Shown piece by piece: positions 13,786-21,144 of a DNA stretch of 21,563 nucleotides. Made by a program: the position numbers and the translations under genes. Location: assembly GCA_948919095.1 (NCBI GenBank), contig CAQYCU010000018.1:1-21563 (forward strand), read 5' to 3'. How positions within the stretch are numbered: position 1 is the stretch's first letter; each line of letters begins with the position of its first letter. The notes beneath the pieces were generated by a model. It searched no databases. It was not told where the DNA came from and saw only the letters and a list, made by a program, of their open reading frames with translations. The stretch is from an uncultured Clostridia bacterium (GTDB lineage: Bacteria; Bacillota; Clostridia; TANB77; CAG-508).

Positions 13786-15081
13786 TTAACGAACTATAGT
13801 ATCTTCATTATGTGGTCCAATTCCAATATATGAAACTGGTATATTAGTAATTTCCTCAATAAAGTTTATATACTCTTTGGCATTAGCTGGTAAATCATCA
13901 AAAGTTTTACAATCCTTTGGAATAGTCCATCCACCTTCAAATACTTTATAATTAGGAGTAGGAACATTTCCTGTAACTTCAATATCTTCTGGATAAAAAT
14001 TAATATCCTCACCATTATAACTATATGAAGTACAAACTTTAATGTATCCAAGTTTTTCACCTATAAGACCAATAGTATCAAGATGATTTAAGCAAAGGTC
14101 AGTATATCCTCTAGATTTGTTTAAAATAACTAAATCTAACCATCCGCATCTTCTAGGTCTTCCAGTAGTTGTTCCGTATTCATGACCCATTTCACGAATT
14201 ACATCACCATCAGAATCTAAAAGTTCAGTAGGGAATGGACCATTACCAACACGTGAGCAATAACCTTTCATAACAGCAACAACCTTATCTACATATTTAG
14301 GACCAATTCCTGCTGCTGATATAGTACCAGATGCGTTACAATAAGAACTTGTACAATTTGGATAATCTCCAACTTCTAAGTCAAGTCTATCAGCTTGAGC
14401 ACCTTCAATAACAATTTTCTTTCTATTTTCAAGTGCTTTTGATATATACATATTAGCATTTTTTATATATTTTCCTAAGTTTTCTTTAATTTTCATACAG
14501 TATGAATATAATTCATCAACTGTATAATGGATATTTTCTTCATTAAGTGAATTTTCGTGGAAATCAAGAGCAATTTTTAATAATTGTTTTAAATTATCCT
14601 CACTCCTAAAAACATCTTGCATTCTTATACCAATTCTATTAGCTTTATCAGAATAACAAGGACCAATTCCTCTTTTTGTAGTACCAATTTTATTTTTACC
14701 TCTGCGACCTTCATAGATAGCATCTAATTCAATATGATATGGCATTATGATGTGAGCACAATTAGAAACAATCAAATTATCAGGAGTAATTTCAACATAT
14801 TTTGACAATAAATTGATTTCCTCATAAAGTACATCAGGATTTAATACGACACCATTACATATAATAGCGATAGTACCTTTATTAATAATTCCACCAGGAA
14901 TTAAATGAAGAGGAACTTTTTCACCATTATAATATACAGTGTGTCCCGCATTATTTCCACCAGTAGTACGTAATACTAAATGTGCATTTGTTGACTCGAA
15001 TGCAGCAACACGTCCTTTTCCTTCATCTCCCCAATAAGCACCTACAATTTCTGTAACACAAGAATTTAATTTTTTTTCCAT
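13786..15081 (-). CDS. purA: adenylosuccinate synthetase
   Basis: PurA makes adenylosuccinate from IMP, aspartate and GTP, the first committed step to AMP. At 431 residues it has the usual length. The P-loop-like motif WGDEGKGR spans about 17-24, with D19 as general base; the NNAGHTV segment (43-49) carries the catalytic His (H47). Other family stretches are GTTKRGIGPCYSDKANRIG, EGAQADRLD (usually EGAQG.LLD), TTGRPRRCGWLD and PTPNYKVFEGGW. The EGAQAD variant, with Ala in place of the usual Gly, is worth noting but does not by itself suggest loss of function. The start has AGAAAGGG upstream. It is the middle gene of serS-purA-engB, 48 bp after serS. Confidence 0.96.
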   Translation of the reverse strand: MEKKLNSCVTEIVGAYWGDEGKGRVAAFESTNAHLVLRTTGGNNAGHTVYYNGEKVPLHLIPGGIINKGTIAIICNGVVLNPDVLYEEINLLSKYVEITPDNLIVSNCAHIIMPYHIELDAIYEGRRGKNKIGTTKRGIGPCYSDKANRIGIRMQDVFRSEDNLKQLLKIALDFHENSLNEENIHYTVDELYSYCMKIKENLGKYIKNANMYISKALENRKKIVIEGAQADRLDLEVGDYPNCTSSYCNASGTISAAGIGPKYVDKVVAVMKGYCSRVGNGPFPTELLDSDGDVIREMGHEYGTTTGRPRRCGWLDLVILNKSRGYTDLCLNHLDTIGLIGEKLGYIKVCTSYSYNGEDINFYPEDIEVTGNVPTPNYKVFEGGWTIPKDCKTFDDLPANAKEYINFIEEITNIPVSYIGIGPHNEDTIVR

Positions 15082-15129
15082 AAAATATCCCTTTCTGGCA
15101 TATGCGCCTTTATATAGATTTTAAATTAA

Positions 15130-16419
15130 TCATTTATTCTTAGGAGTAATCTTTTCAAGACCGCCCATATAAGGTCTAAGAACTTCAGGAATAGTTACAG
15201 AGCCATCTTCATTATAATGATTTTCAATTAAAGCAATAAGCATACGAGGTGGAGCAACAACAGTGTTATTTAAAGTATGTGCATAATAATTGCCATTTTC
15301 ACCTTTAATACGAATACCAAGTCTACGAGCTTGTGCATCTGTTAAATTTGAACAACTTCCAACCTCAAAATATTTCTTTTGACGAGGAGACCAAGCTTCA
15401 ACGTCGCAAGACTTTGCTTTTAAGTCAGCTAAATCTCCACTACAACATTCAAGTTGTCTAACTGGTATATCCATGCTTCTAAATATTTCAACTGTATATG
15501 ACCAAAGTTTTTCATACCAATCCCAACTTTCATCAGGTTCACAAACAACAATCATTTCTTGCTTTTCAAATTGGTGAATTCTGTATATACCACGTTCTTC
15601 AATACCATGAGCACCTTTTTCTTTTCTAAAGCAAGGAGAATATGAAGTCATATTATATGGAAGATTTGCTTTATCTAAAATTTGTCCTTTAAATTTTCCA
15701 ATCATAGAATGTTCAGAAGTTCCAATCAAATACAAATCTTCACCTTCAATTTTATACATCATTGCATCCATTTCTTCAAATGACATAACACCATTTACAA
15801 TATCTGAATGAATCATAAATGGAGGAATACAGTAAGTAAATCCCTTATTAATCATGAAATCTCTAGCATAAGCAAGAACTGCTTCATGAAGTCTTGCAAC
15901 ATCTCCAACTAGATAATAAAAACCATTTCCAGCAACTCTTCTTGCAGCCTCCATATCAATTCCGCCTAGTCTTTCAAGGATATCCTCATGAAATGGAATT
16001 TCATAATCAGGAACAACTGGGTCTCCAAACTTTTGAACTTCAACATTTTTAGAATCATCTTCGCCTAAAGGAACAGAAGGATGCATAATATTTGGAATTA
16101 TCATCATTCTATTTTTAATTTCTTTTGAATATTCAGCTTCAAGCTTTTCATTTTCTTCAAGTTCTTCATTTATCTTTTTAACTTCAGCCTTTATTTTTTC
16201 AGCTTCATCTTTTTGTCCATTTTTCATTAATGAACCAATTTCAGTACTTAAAGTATTACGCTTGTTACGCAATTCATCACCTTTTACAGTGGCAACTCTA
16301 AGCTTTTTATCAAACTCAATTACCTCATCTACTAAAGGCAATTTTTTATCCTGAAATTTCTTTTTAATATTCTCTTTTACAATATCAGGATTTTCTCTTA
16401 AAAATTTAATATCTATCAT
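15130..16419 (-). CDS. serS: serine--tRNA ligase
   Basis: Class II synthetase that charges tRNA-Ser and starts selenocysteine synthesis where present. At 429 residues it has the usual length. The N-terminal two-helix coiled-coil arm for the tRNA extra arm spans about 25-105, with the high-charge EELEENEKLEAEYSKEIK. The catalytic core has TSEHSMIG (234-241), motif 2 CFRKEKGAHG with GIYRIHQFEKQE (263-288), the CCSGDLADLKAKSCDVEAW active-site stretch (325-343) and GSCSNLTDAQARRLGIR (354-370) before motif 3. The start MIDIKFLREN is standard and has AAAGGG 8 nt upstream. A promoter at 16457-16485 precedes it, and I see no T-box antiterminator in the short leader. It heads the probable serS-purA-engB operon. 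Confidence 0.97.
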   Translation of the reverse strand: MIDIKFLRENPDIVKENIKKKFQDKKLPLVDEVIEFDKKLRVATVKGDELRNKRNTLSTEIGSLMKNGQKDEAEKIKAEVKKINEELEENEKLEAEYSKEIKNRMMIIPNIMHPSVPLGEDDSKNVEVQKFGDPVVPDYEIPFHEDILERLGGIDMEAARRVAGNGFYYLVGDVARLHEAVLAYARDFMINKGFTYCIPPFMIHSDIVNGVMSFEEMDAMMYKIEGEDLYLIGTSEHSMIGKFKGQILDKANLPYNMTSYSPCFRKEKGAHGIEERGIYRIHQFEKQEMIVVCEPDESWDWYEKLWSYTVEIFRSMDIPVRQLECCSGDLADLKAKSCDVEAWSPRQKKYFEVGSCSNLTDAQARRLGIRIKGENGNYYAHTLNNTVVAPPRMLIALIENHYNEDGSVTIPEVLRPYMGGLEKITPKNK

Positions 16420-16456
16420 ATCAAATGCCCTTTCTCTTAAAATTAAGTTCGCCTTT

Positions 16457-16485
16457 ATTCTATCATTAAATGGGGAATATTACAA
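16457..16485 (-). promoter_or_regulatory. promoter of serS-purA-engB
   Basis: On the minus strand, TTGTAA (16485-16480) and TAGAAT (16462-16457) are separated by 17 bp with an extended TG one base before the -10. The leader is about 30 nt. The divergent gap to 16718 also holds a 9-bp hairpin (CTATATTTT 16540-16548 with AAAATATAG 16552-16560) and the promoter for the rightward genes. Confidence 0.65.
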
Positions 16486-16651
16486 GAGATTTAATGCAGA
16501 AAATAAGGAAAATATATAGAGAAAATTCTATTTTAAAGCCTATATTTTTACAAAATATAGAAGCACATCAAAAAGTATACATATTTAGAAATTTAATGAA
16601 TATAATACTAAAAGGAAAAATATGTAATAGAGGCAATGGTTAAACGATTTA

Positions 16652-16680
16652 TTGTATATGGTAGTAAAATAGTATATAAA
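16652..16680 (+). promoter_or_regulatory. promoter of the DUF2508-bofA unit
   Basis: TTGTAT at 16652-16657 and TATAAA at 16675-16680 are separated by 17 bp. The start point near 16687 leaves a leader of about 32 nt before the ATG at 16719. It looks like a vegetative promoter and not a sporulation sigma site. Confidence 0.5.
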
Positions 16681-16718
16681 AGTGACAACTTGTGCCTTAA
16701 GGAAGGATTTATATAAAA

Positions 16719-16967
16719 ATGGAAGAGAAGTATTTAAGAGACAAAGTAATTCTTGAAATTACTGAAGAAGATGAAAAAAAAGAAATTTTAAGAAATATAA
16801 TAAACACAAAAGCAGCGCTTACAAATGCAAATAGAAACTTTGAATTTGCTAATACTAATGATTTAATTGATTATTATATATACAAAATTAAAGCAATGCA
16901 AAGCCATTTAGACAGCCTTATAAAGCTTGCAAAAGAAAAGGGAATAGAGGTAAATAAAATAGCATAG
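16719..16967 (+). CDS. DUF2508 (YaaL-like) small protein
   Basis: This 82-residue charged, probably helical protein has no membrane segment. The stretch ANTNDLIDYYIYKIKAMQSH followed by LIKLAKEKGI matches the pattern I associate with the DUF2508/YaaL family of Firmicutes (acidic residue, LIDYxIY, KAxxxxxxxLxxxAKxxG). In Bacillus subtilis yaaL lies next to bofA, and the same pairing is seen here, which supports the call. Its function is unknown. The ribosome site AAGGAAGGA ends about 11 nt before the ATG. The next gene, bofA, starts 95 bp later. That gap carries TAATAAATA and its inverse TATTTATTA about 17 nt apart, a possible weak hairpin. Confidence 0.8.
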   Translation: MEEKYLRDKVILEITEEDEKKEILRNIINTKAALTNANRNFEFANTNDLIDYYIYKIKAMQSHLDSLIKLAKEKGIEVNKIA

Positions 16968-17062
16968 GTTAAGAAGAAATATATTAATAAAGAGATAATA
17001 GGAAATAAGAAAATGTAATAAATATAGATTGTCCATCATATTATTTATTAAAGGTGGTGGAC

Positions 17063-17329
17063 ATGGAGTCAAAAGTAATTTTATCATTTATAGCATGTAT
17101 TTTAATTATATTAGTATTTGGAAAAACTTTTTACTTACCAATAAAAAGAGTTTTAAAGCTAGTTGCAAACTCTGTTTTAGGTGCATTTATTATTTTTGTT
17201 ATTAATTTAGTTGGAACATCATTTGAATTCCATATTGGTTTTAATATTTTTAATGCAGTTGTTGTTGGAATTCTTGGTATACCTGGAGCAATATTATTAA
17301 TTATATTAAAGATTTTTTGCGGGATATAG
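17063..17329 (+). CDS. bofA: BofA-type pro-sigma-K processing inhibitor
   Basis: This is an 88-residue hydrophobic protein with three probable membrane segments (about 5-20, 34-53 and 60-86). The pattern LKLVANSVLGAFIIFVINL, then FHIGFNIFNAVVVGILGIPG, matches BofA, which in Bacillus holds the SpoIVFB protease inactive with SpoIVFA in the outer forespore membrane and so times sigma-K activation. The ATG at 17063 is preferred because AAGGTGG (17051-17057) lies 5 nt upstream; an in-frame GTG at 17054 falls inside that site. Some Clostridia carry bofA without a complete SpoIVFA/FB system, so the exact role here is uncertain. A terminator hairpin begins immediately after the stop codon. Confidence 0.85.
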   Translation: MESKVILSFIACILIILVFGKTFYLPIKRVLKLVANSVLGAFIIFVINLVGTSFEFHIGFNIFNAVVVGILGIPGAILLIILKIFCGI

Positions 17330-17354
17330 ATACTAGCTTAAGAGCTAGTATTTT
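17330..17354 (+). terminator. terminator of bofA
   Basis: ATACTAGCT (17330-17338) pairs with AGCTAGTAT (17343-17351), a perfect 9-bp stem with a TAAG loop, followed by a short T tract. The stem starts at the base after the bofA stop. Confidence 0.7.
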
Positions 17355-17385
17355 AAGTATTCTTAAAAATTCCATTCAAAATATC

Positions 17386-17414
17386 TTGACATAACCTTCC
17401 AGTAATTATATAAT
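17386..17414 (+). promoter_or_regulatory. perfect consensus promoter of the 17465 gene
   Basis: TTGACA at 17386-17391 and TATAAT at 17409-17414 are separated by exactly 17 bp. With AGGAGG at 17451-17456, 8 nt before the ATG, this predicts strong constitutive expression, unusual for an accessory-type gene. Confidence 0.85.
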
Positions 17415-17464
17415 AAAAAAGTATAGAAACATCTATAAAATAATTTTTGTAGGAGGAAAAAGCA

Positions 17465-18394
17465 ATGATTGAAGACAATCAAATTCAAGCAAAAGTATCA
17501 CCATTTGCAATGAGAAAAGGCGAGATAAAAGTATTTGACGGAAAAGACGGATATGTATCAATGAATCAGATAATACAAAAAATAAACATTGGACATATTA
17601 GTGAAGTACATTTTGGAGTATTAAAATTTATAAATCAGTTTGAATTTTTAACATCTAGGCAATTATTTCAATTATTAAAATTAGAAAACTATGACATAAA
17701 AGACCAAGACAAGCTTAATAATAAATTAGAACAACTAATAAAAAACAAAATACTTACTAGATATTATTTTACATCAGAAGAGGGAAACGGAATATATAGA
17801 GTTTATTGTATGGAAAAGATGGGAAAGTATTTACTAACTTCAAGAGAAATTGAAAGCAATTGGCAACCATCTGATAATGCTAAACCAGTTGAAATGATAA
17901 AGAAAAAGCTTGCAGGAAATCAACTAGTAATAGCATATATGAGAAAATCACACTATTTTACAAAGTATACTTTAAAGCCAATAATAACAGCAAAACAAGC
18001 TTCAAAAAAATTCAAAGCAACAGTTTTAATGGAATATACATATGATAATAAAAAATATAATTTTATATTTGAGGCGATTAGAAGAGAAGAAAATTGGGAA
18101 AACAAATTGGTTGAAAGAATGAAATTATGGAAAGATTTTTATGATAATTTTGTTCCAGGAGATTCAGAGTTTATGGCATTACCACAACTAGTATTTTTAA
18201 GTGAAGACAATATGCATTCTGCTGAAATATTTAAAATATTATTAATGAATAAAGTAAATATTGAAAAAATAACACATTACTTTACCACAGATTTAGCACA
18301 AAATGAGGAAAACTTATCAAAGAGTTTATATGATTTTGCATTAGAAGGTGGAAAATACAAATTAAGAAATGTAGAAGCAAAAATTTTAGGATAA
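17465..18394 (+). CDS. winged-helix protein, Replic_Relax-like
   Basis: This is a 309-residue soluble protein. Residues about 44-125 look like a winged helix: HFGVLKFINQFEFLTSRQLF, a linker, LNNKLEQLIKNKILTRYYF and a strand pair ending in IYRVYCMEKMGKYLL. The second half (about 185-260) has strand-strand-helix order with NFIFEAIRREENWENKLVER, LWKDFYDNF and then PQLVFLSED. This is the layout of Replic_Relax/MobC-like proteins of plasmids and conjugative elements, whose C-terminal half is PD-(D/E)xK-like. The expected catalytic Asp/Glu-x-Lys triad is not clear, so it may be inactive as a nuclease. The family call is inference. It converges on the VirD4/TraG-like ATPase gene at 18494-20833, and such proteins are known partners in DNA transfer. 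Expression signals are very strong, with a terminator downstream. Confidence 0.6.
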   Translation: MIEDNQIQAKVSPFAMRKGEIKVFDGKDGYVSMNQIIQKINIGHISEVHFGVLKFINQFEFLTSRQLFQLLKLENYDIKDQDKLNNKLEQLIKNKILTRYYFTSEEGNGIYRVYCMEKMGKYLLTSREIESNWQPSDNAKPVEMIKKKLAGNQLVIAYMRKSHYFTKYTLKPIITAKQASKKFKATVLMEYTYDNKKYNFIFEAIRREENWENKLVERMKLWKDFYDNFVPGDSEFMALPQLVFLSEDNMHSAEIFKILLMNKVNIEKITHYFTTDLAQNEENLSKSLYDFALEGGKYKLRNVEAKILG

Positions 18395-18402
18395 AAAGAG
18401 AG

Positions 18403-18439
18403 AATAGTTTATATTGAAAGATATAAACTATTTATTTTT
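18403..18439 (+). terminator. terminator of the winged-helix gene
   Basis: AATAGTTTATAT (18403-18414) pairs with ATATAAACTATT (18421-18432), a 12-bp perfect stem with a TGAAAG loop, followed by a T-rich tract to 18439. Confidence 0.8.
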
Positions 18440-18441
18440 AC

Positions 18442-18487
18442 AAAAAATAGAACTGGCTAGAAACATACAAATCTAGCTAGTTCTATT
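18442..18487 (-). terminator. terminator of the VirD4-like gene
   Basis: AATAGAACTGGCTAG (18446-18460) and CTAGCTAGTTCTATT (18473-18487) form a 15-bp stem with one mismatch/wobble and a 12-nt loop. On the minus strand it is followed by a run of T (18447-18442). Back to back with the + strand terminator, it insulates the two converging genes. Confidence 0.8.
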
Positions 18488-18493
18488 ATATTT

Positions 18494-20833
18494 TTATTCT
18501 GCTGTATTTTTTTTATTCTTAAATGTAAAAGTAATCGCATCATTGTTATTAATATCAAAAGATAGATTGGATGTATCCATTTGAATTGGATTATCATCAT
18601 TATCATCATCAAAGTGAGTGTTATTCAATGATGGAGCACGCAGTTTATTCAATTTATTATCAACATAATGTTCAACAACATCATTTGAAGAACCATTACC
18701 TGCATATTTAACAAAATTATACACTTTAACTTTTTGTTTTTCATTGTATTTAGAAGGCAAGAAATCCAAGTTGGCACAACCATTATAATATACACCTTGC
18801 AAAGTTCTAATTTTGAACATACATCTTTTGAATTTCAAACCTTGTATTTTTCCTGGTGGATATCTCAAATGCCAACCATAATCAGCTGTACCTTTAGGGT
18901 CACGTTCATCTTTTTCAAAGTTATAACCATTTCTTCTAATAGTCCATTCTTTCTTTTCACCTATTTCAACTGACCACCATTCGTTGTCCTCAGGAGAGTT
19001 GTTACCAAATACTATTTTATTAGCACAGTTTGCAATGATAGTATCGCCTAATTTATCTCCATGAGCATGTAATTGTGCTAAGTTTTGAGCTGAAATTACA
19101 GTAGCAATTCTATATTTTCGATAAACAGTAAATATTGATTCCGTTGCAGGGCATATAAAGTCAGGGAACTCATCAATATATAAGAAATTAGGTACACGAG
19201 TATTTTCATTTCCCGGTCTACGAAGTACTGAGAATTGCATTAGTAGTAGGAAGAATAATCCAAAAGCTTTATGAGTACTTTCTCCCAAATCTCCACGACG
19301 AGTACAAACTAAGCAAATATCTCCATTTTCTAATACATCATCAAAGTTAACATTGTTAATTCTATTACACAACATACCTTTAACTCCAGGATAACGAAGA
19401 AGAGTATCAAGTTGTGACATAGGAATTGAAACTAATTTTTCCATTTCCTTTCTGTTAGGACTATCAATGTAGAAGTTCTTTTTAAAATAATTTATTTGAT
19501 TTTGATATTCATCTGATAAATCTTCATCTTGTTCAAGAATTTTACACATTTTTTCAATTAAATCAAAGTTTGCTAAAAGTTTTAGCATATCCTCAATGTT
19601 AGGAAGTTTACCATTATTAATTTTAGGATAAATAATTTTTAATAAAATAGCTAAGTTTTCAATAACTTGAGTAGATAAGTTTTCCTTATAAGCCATTTCC
19701 GTTTCAGGATTTCTATCAGTATAAAATCCTTTTAAAACAGTTGTAATTGCAAGTGAAGTTTTTACTGGGTCATCAAATGCGAAAGGATTTAATCCAACTG
19801 AATTAACGTCATCTGGGTCAAATAATTTATATGATAAACCAAAATTATCACATATATTTTTTACCTTTCCAACAGTTTCATAATCAGGTGCCATATATGT
19901 AATACCACAATTTTTGTAAACATATTTAGAACCGTTTTTTCCCATTATAAACTTTTTAAAATATGATTTATATAAATCTTCTTTACCCTCAGTAGGAAAT
20001 AACATATTTAAAGTAAAGTGTTCATTAATGTATGCATTATCATAAGGAGCATTTAATCTAGCTATACCTGTACGCAATGCTGCAAAAGCAAGTGTTTTAG
20101 AAGATTCTCTATAAAAGAATTTTCTATTAATATCTTGAGCAACCCAAGGTTCAAACACAAGAGAAGTTTTTCCAGCGCCTGAAATACCGCAAACAAGTGT
20201 TGACTCAAATCTTTTTGCTTCTGCTAATTTAACATCGTTACCAATATCTTTATCAATACCTATGTAAATTTCATTAGTATAAGAACCAAAACCATTTCTT
20301 GGGTCACTTAAACTAATACCAGTATATTCTGCAATAGAATCTCTGTCAGCTTTTGTATCATTAACACCCATATATAACTTATTAAATAGGTTACGCCAAG
20401 TTAAAAGTGGTATAGCTAATGCTATTGATGATAGAGCAGGGCGTATTAAATATGCAAAGTCTGTTACAAGCTCAGTATATCCTGGTAATAACAGAATTCC
20501 AAGCCAACATAATCTATTAATCCATTCTACTGCCATTAAAATTGTTACTAGGTATAAACCTATACAATACCAATAAAAGAAATGTCTTTTGTCTCCATCA
20601 TGTCTAATAAACTTGGAAGACATAGAAAACTGGAATGCAAATATAACAAATACGTAAGCAACAGCATAACGTATTGGTCCCCAATAATTTGAACCAACTC
20701 CAGTAAATAGAATTAGTAAAAATTCTACAAATCTATCTACTATAACGTATATGGAGCATAATGTAAGTACATATGTACAAAACGTATTTCTATCAGTTTT
20801 TAATAGTTTTAAAAATTTATCAAAATACTTCAT
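18494..20833 (-). CDS. VirD4/TraG-like membrane ATPase (coupling protein-like)
   Basis: This 779-residue protein has the layout of a type IV coupling protein, the hexameric ATPase that feeds DNA into a conjugation channel. Four or five membrane segments lie in the first 150 residues (about 18-44, 54-72, 86-103, 108-120, 130-147), more than the usual two. Walker A is GISGAGKT (216-223). Walker B is FLYIDEF (550-556, D554 and E555), followed by TVISAQNLAQL (578-588) and ANCANKIVFG (601-610), both typical of TraG/TraD C-terminal motor cores. The tail after about 740 is Asp/Asn-rich (DDDNDDN) and probably disordered. The ATG follows AAGGGA about 12 nt upstream. No relaxase, VirB4-type ATPase or mating-pore gene is seen in the window, so the DNA-transfer role is unproven. 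An FtsK/HerA-like chromosome or defence motor is the main alternative. Confidence 0.8.
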   Translation of the reverse strand: MKYFDKFLKLLKTDRNTFCTYVLTLCSIYVIVDRFVEFLLILFTGVGSNYWGPIRYAVAYVFVIFAFQFSMSSKFIRHDGDKRHFFYWYCIGLYLVTILMAVEWINRLCWLGILLLPGYTELVTDFAYLIRPALSSIALAIPLLTWRNLFNKLYMGVNDTKADRDSIAEYTGISLSDPRNGFGSYTNEIYIGIDKDIGNDVKLAEAKRFESTLVCGISGAGKTSLVFEPWVAQDINRKFFYRESSKTLAFAALRTGIARLNAPYDNAYINEHFTLNMLFPTEGKEDLYKSYFKKFIMGKNGSKYVYKNCGITYMAPDYETVGKVKNICDNFGLSYKLFDPDDVNSVGLNPFAFDDPVKTSLAITTVLKGFYTDRNPETEMAYKENLSTQVIENLAILLKIIYPKINNGKLPNIEDMLKLLANFDLIEKMCKILEQDEDLSDEYQNQINYFKKNFYIDSPNRKEMEKLVSIPMSQLDTLLRYPGVKGMLCNRINNVNFDDVLENGDICLVCTRRGDLGESTHKAFGLFFLLLMQFSVLRRPGNENTRVPNFLYIDEFPDFICPATESIFTVYRKYRIATVISAQNLAQLHAHGDKLGDTIIANCANKIVFGNNSPEDNEWWSVEIGEKKEWTIRRNGYNFEKDERDPKGTADYGWHLRYPPGKIQGLKFKRCMFKIRTLQGVYYNGCANLDFLPSKYNEKQKVKVYNFVKYAGNGSSNDVVEHYVDNKLNKLRAPSLNNTHFDDDNDDNPIQMDTSNLSFDINNNDAITFTFKNKKNTAE

Positions 20834-20867
20834 AATAAATTTTATTCCCTTCTAAAGCATAAATAGA

Positions 20868-20895
20868 TTTGAAAGAACTTTTAATATCTTTCAAA
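20868..20895 (-). promoter_or_regulatory. hairpin in the leader of the VirD4-like gene
   Basis: TTTGAAAGA (20868-20876) and TCTTTCAAA (20887-20895) form a perfect 9-bp stem with a 10-nt loop, between the predicted start point and the ribosome site. No T run follows, so it is more likely a stability or translational element than a terminator. Confidence 0.45.
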
Positions 20896-20916
20896 CTAAA
20901 CATTACTCACCCTTAT

Positions 20917-20945
20917 ATTATCCTACAAAATCGAGAAAATTACAA
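20917..20945 (-). promoter_or_regulatory. promoter of the VirD4-like gene
   Basis: On the minus strand, TTGTAA (20945-20940) and GATAAT (20922-20917) are separated by 17 bp. The leader is about 75 nt. In the rest of the 20834-21144 gap I see the inverted repeat at 20956-20988 but no convincing promoter for the rightward flippase gene. Confidence 0.5.
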
Positions 20946-20955
20946 GTGTTTTCGC

Positions 20956-20988
20956 AAATTTTTTATAAAAATAAGCAATAAAAAATTT
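20956..20988. repeat. AT-only inverted repeat upstream of the VirD4-like promoter
   Basis: AAATTTTTTAT (20956-20966) is the exact inverse of ATAAAAAATTT (20978-20988), with an 11-nt spacer. It lies 11 bp upstream of the minus-strand -35. It could be an UP-type element, an operator or a terminator stem, or an accident of AT-rich sequence. Confidence 0.4.
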
Positions 20989-21144
20989 AGTGTTTATTTT
21001 GTTATTAAATAAAACCATATATGACTAATTCTATTACTCATAAAATAGCATGTAAATACATATTAATTTATAAAATATTAAAAAATTGCCAAACGTGTTT
21101 TGGGAAGAAAAACAGTGATGGTGATGAGCGAGTGAAGGGGAAAA

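Noticed and set aside
16420..16500. Possible T-box riboswitch upstream of serS
   Set aside because: The leader is only about 30 nt and lacks the AGGGTGG-type T-box and antiterminator.
16636..16716. A 26-codon open frame before the DUF2508 gene
   Set aside because: AGAGG is only about 2 nt from its ATG, and the frame spans the predicted promoter.
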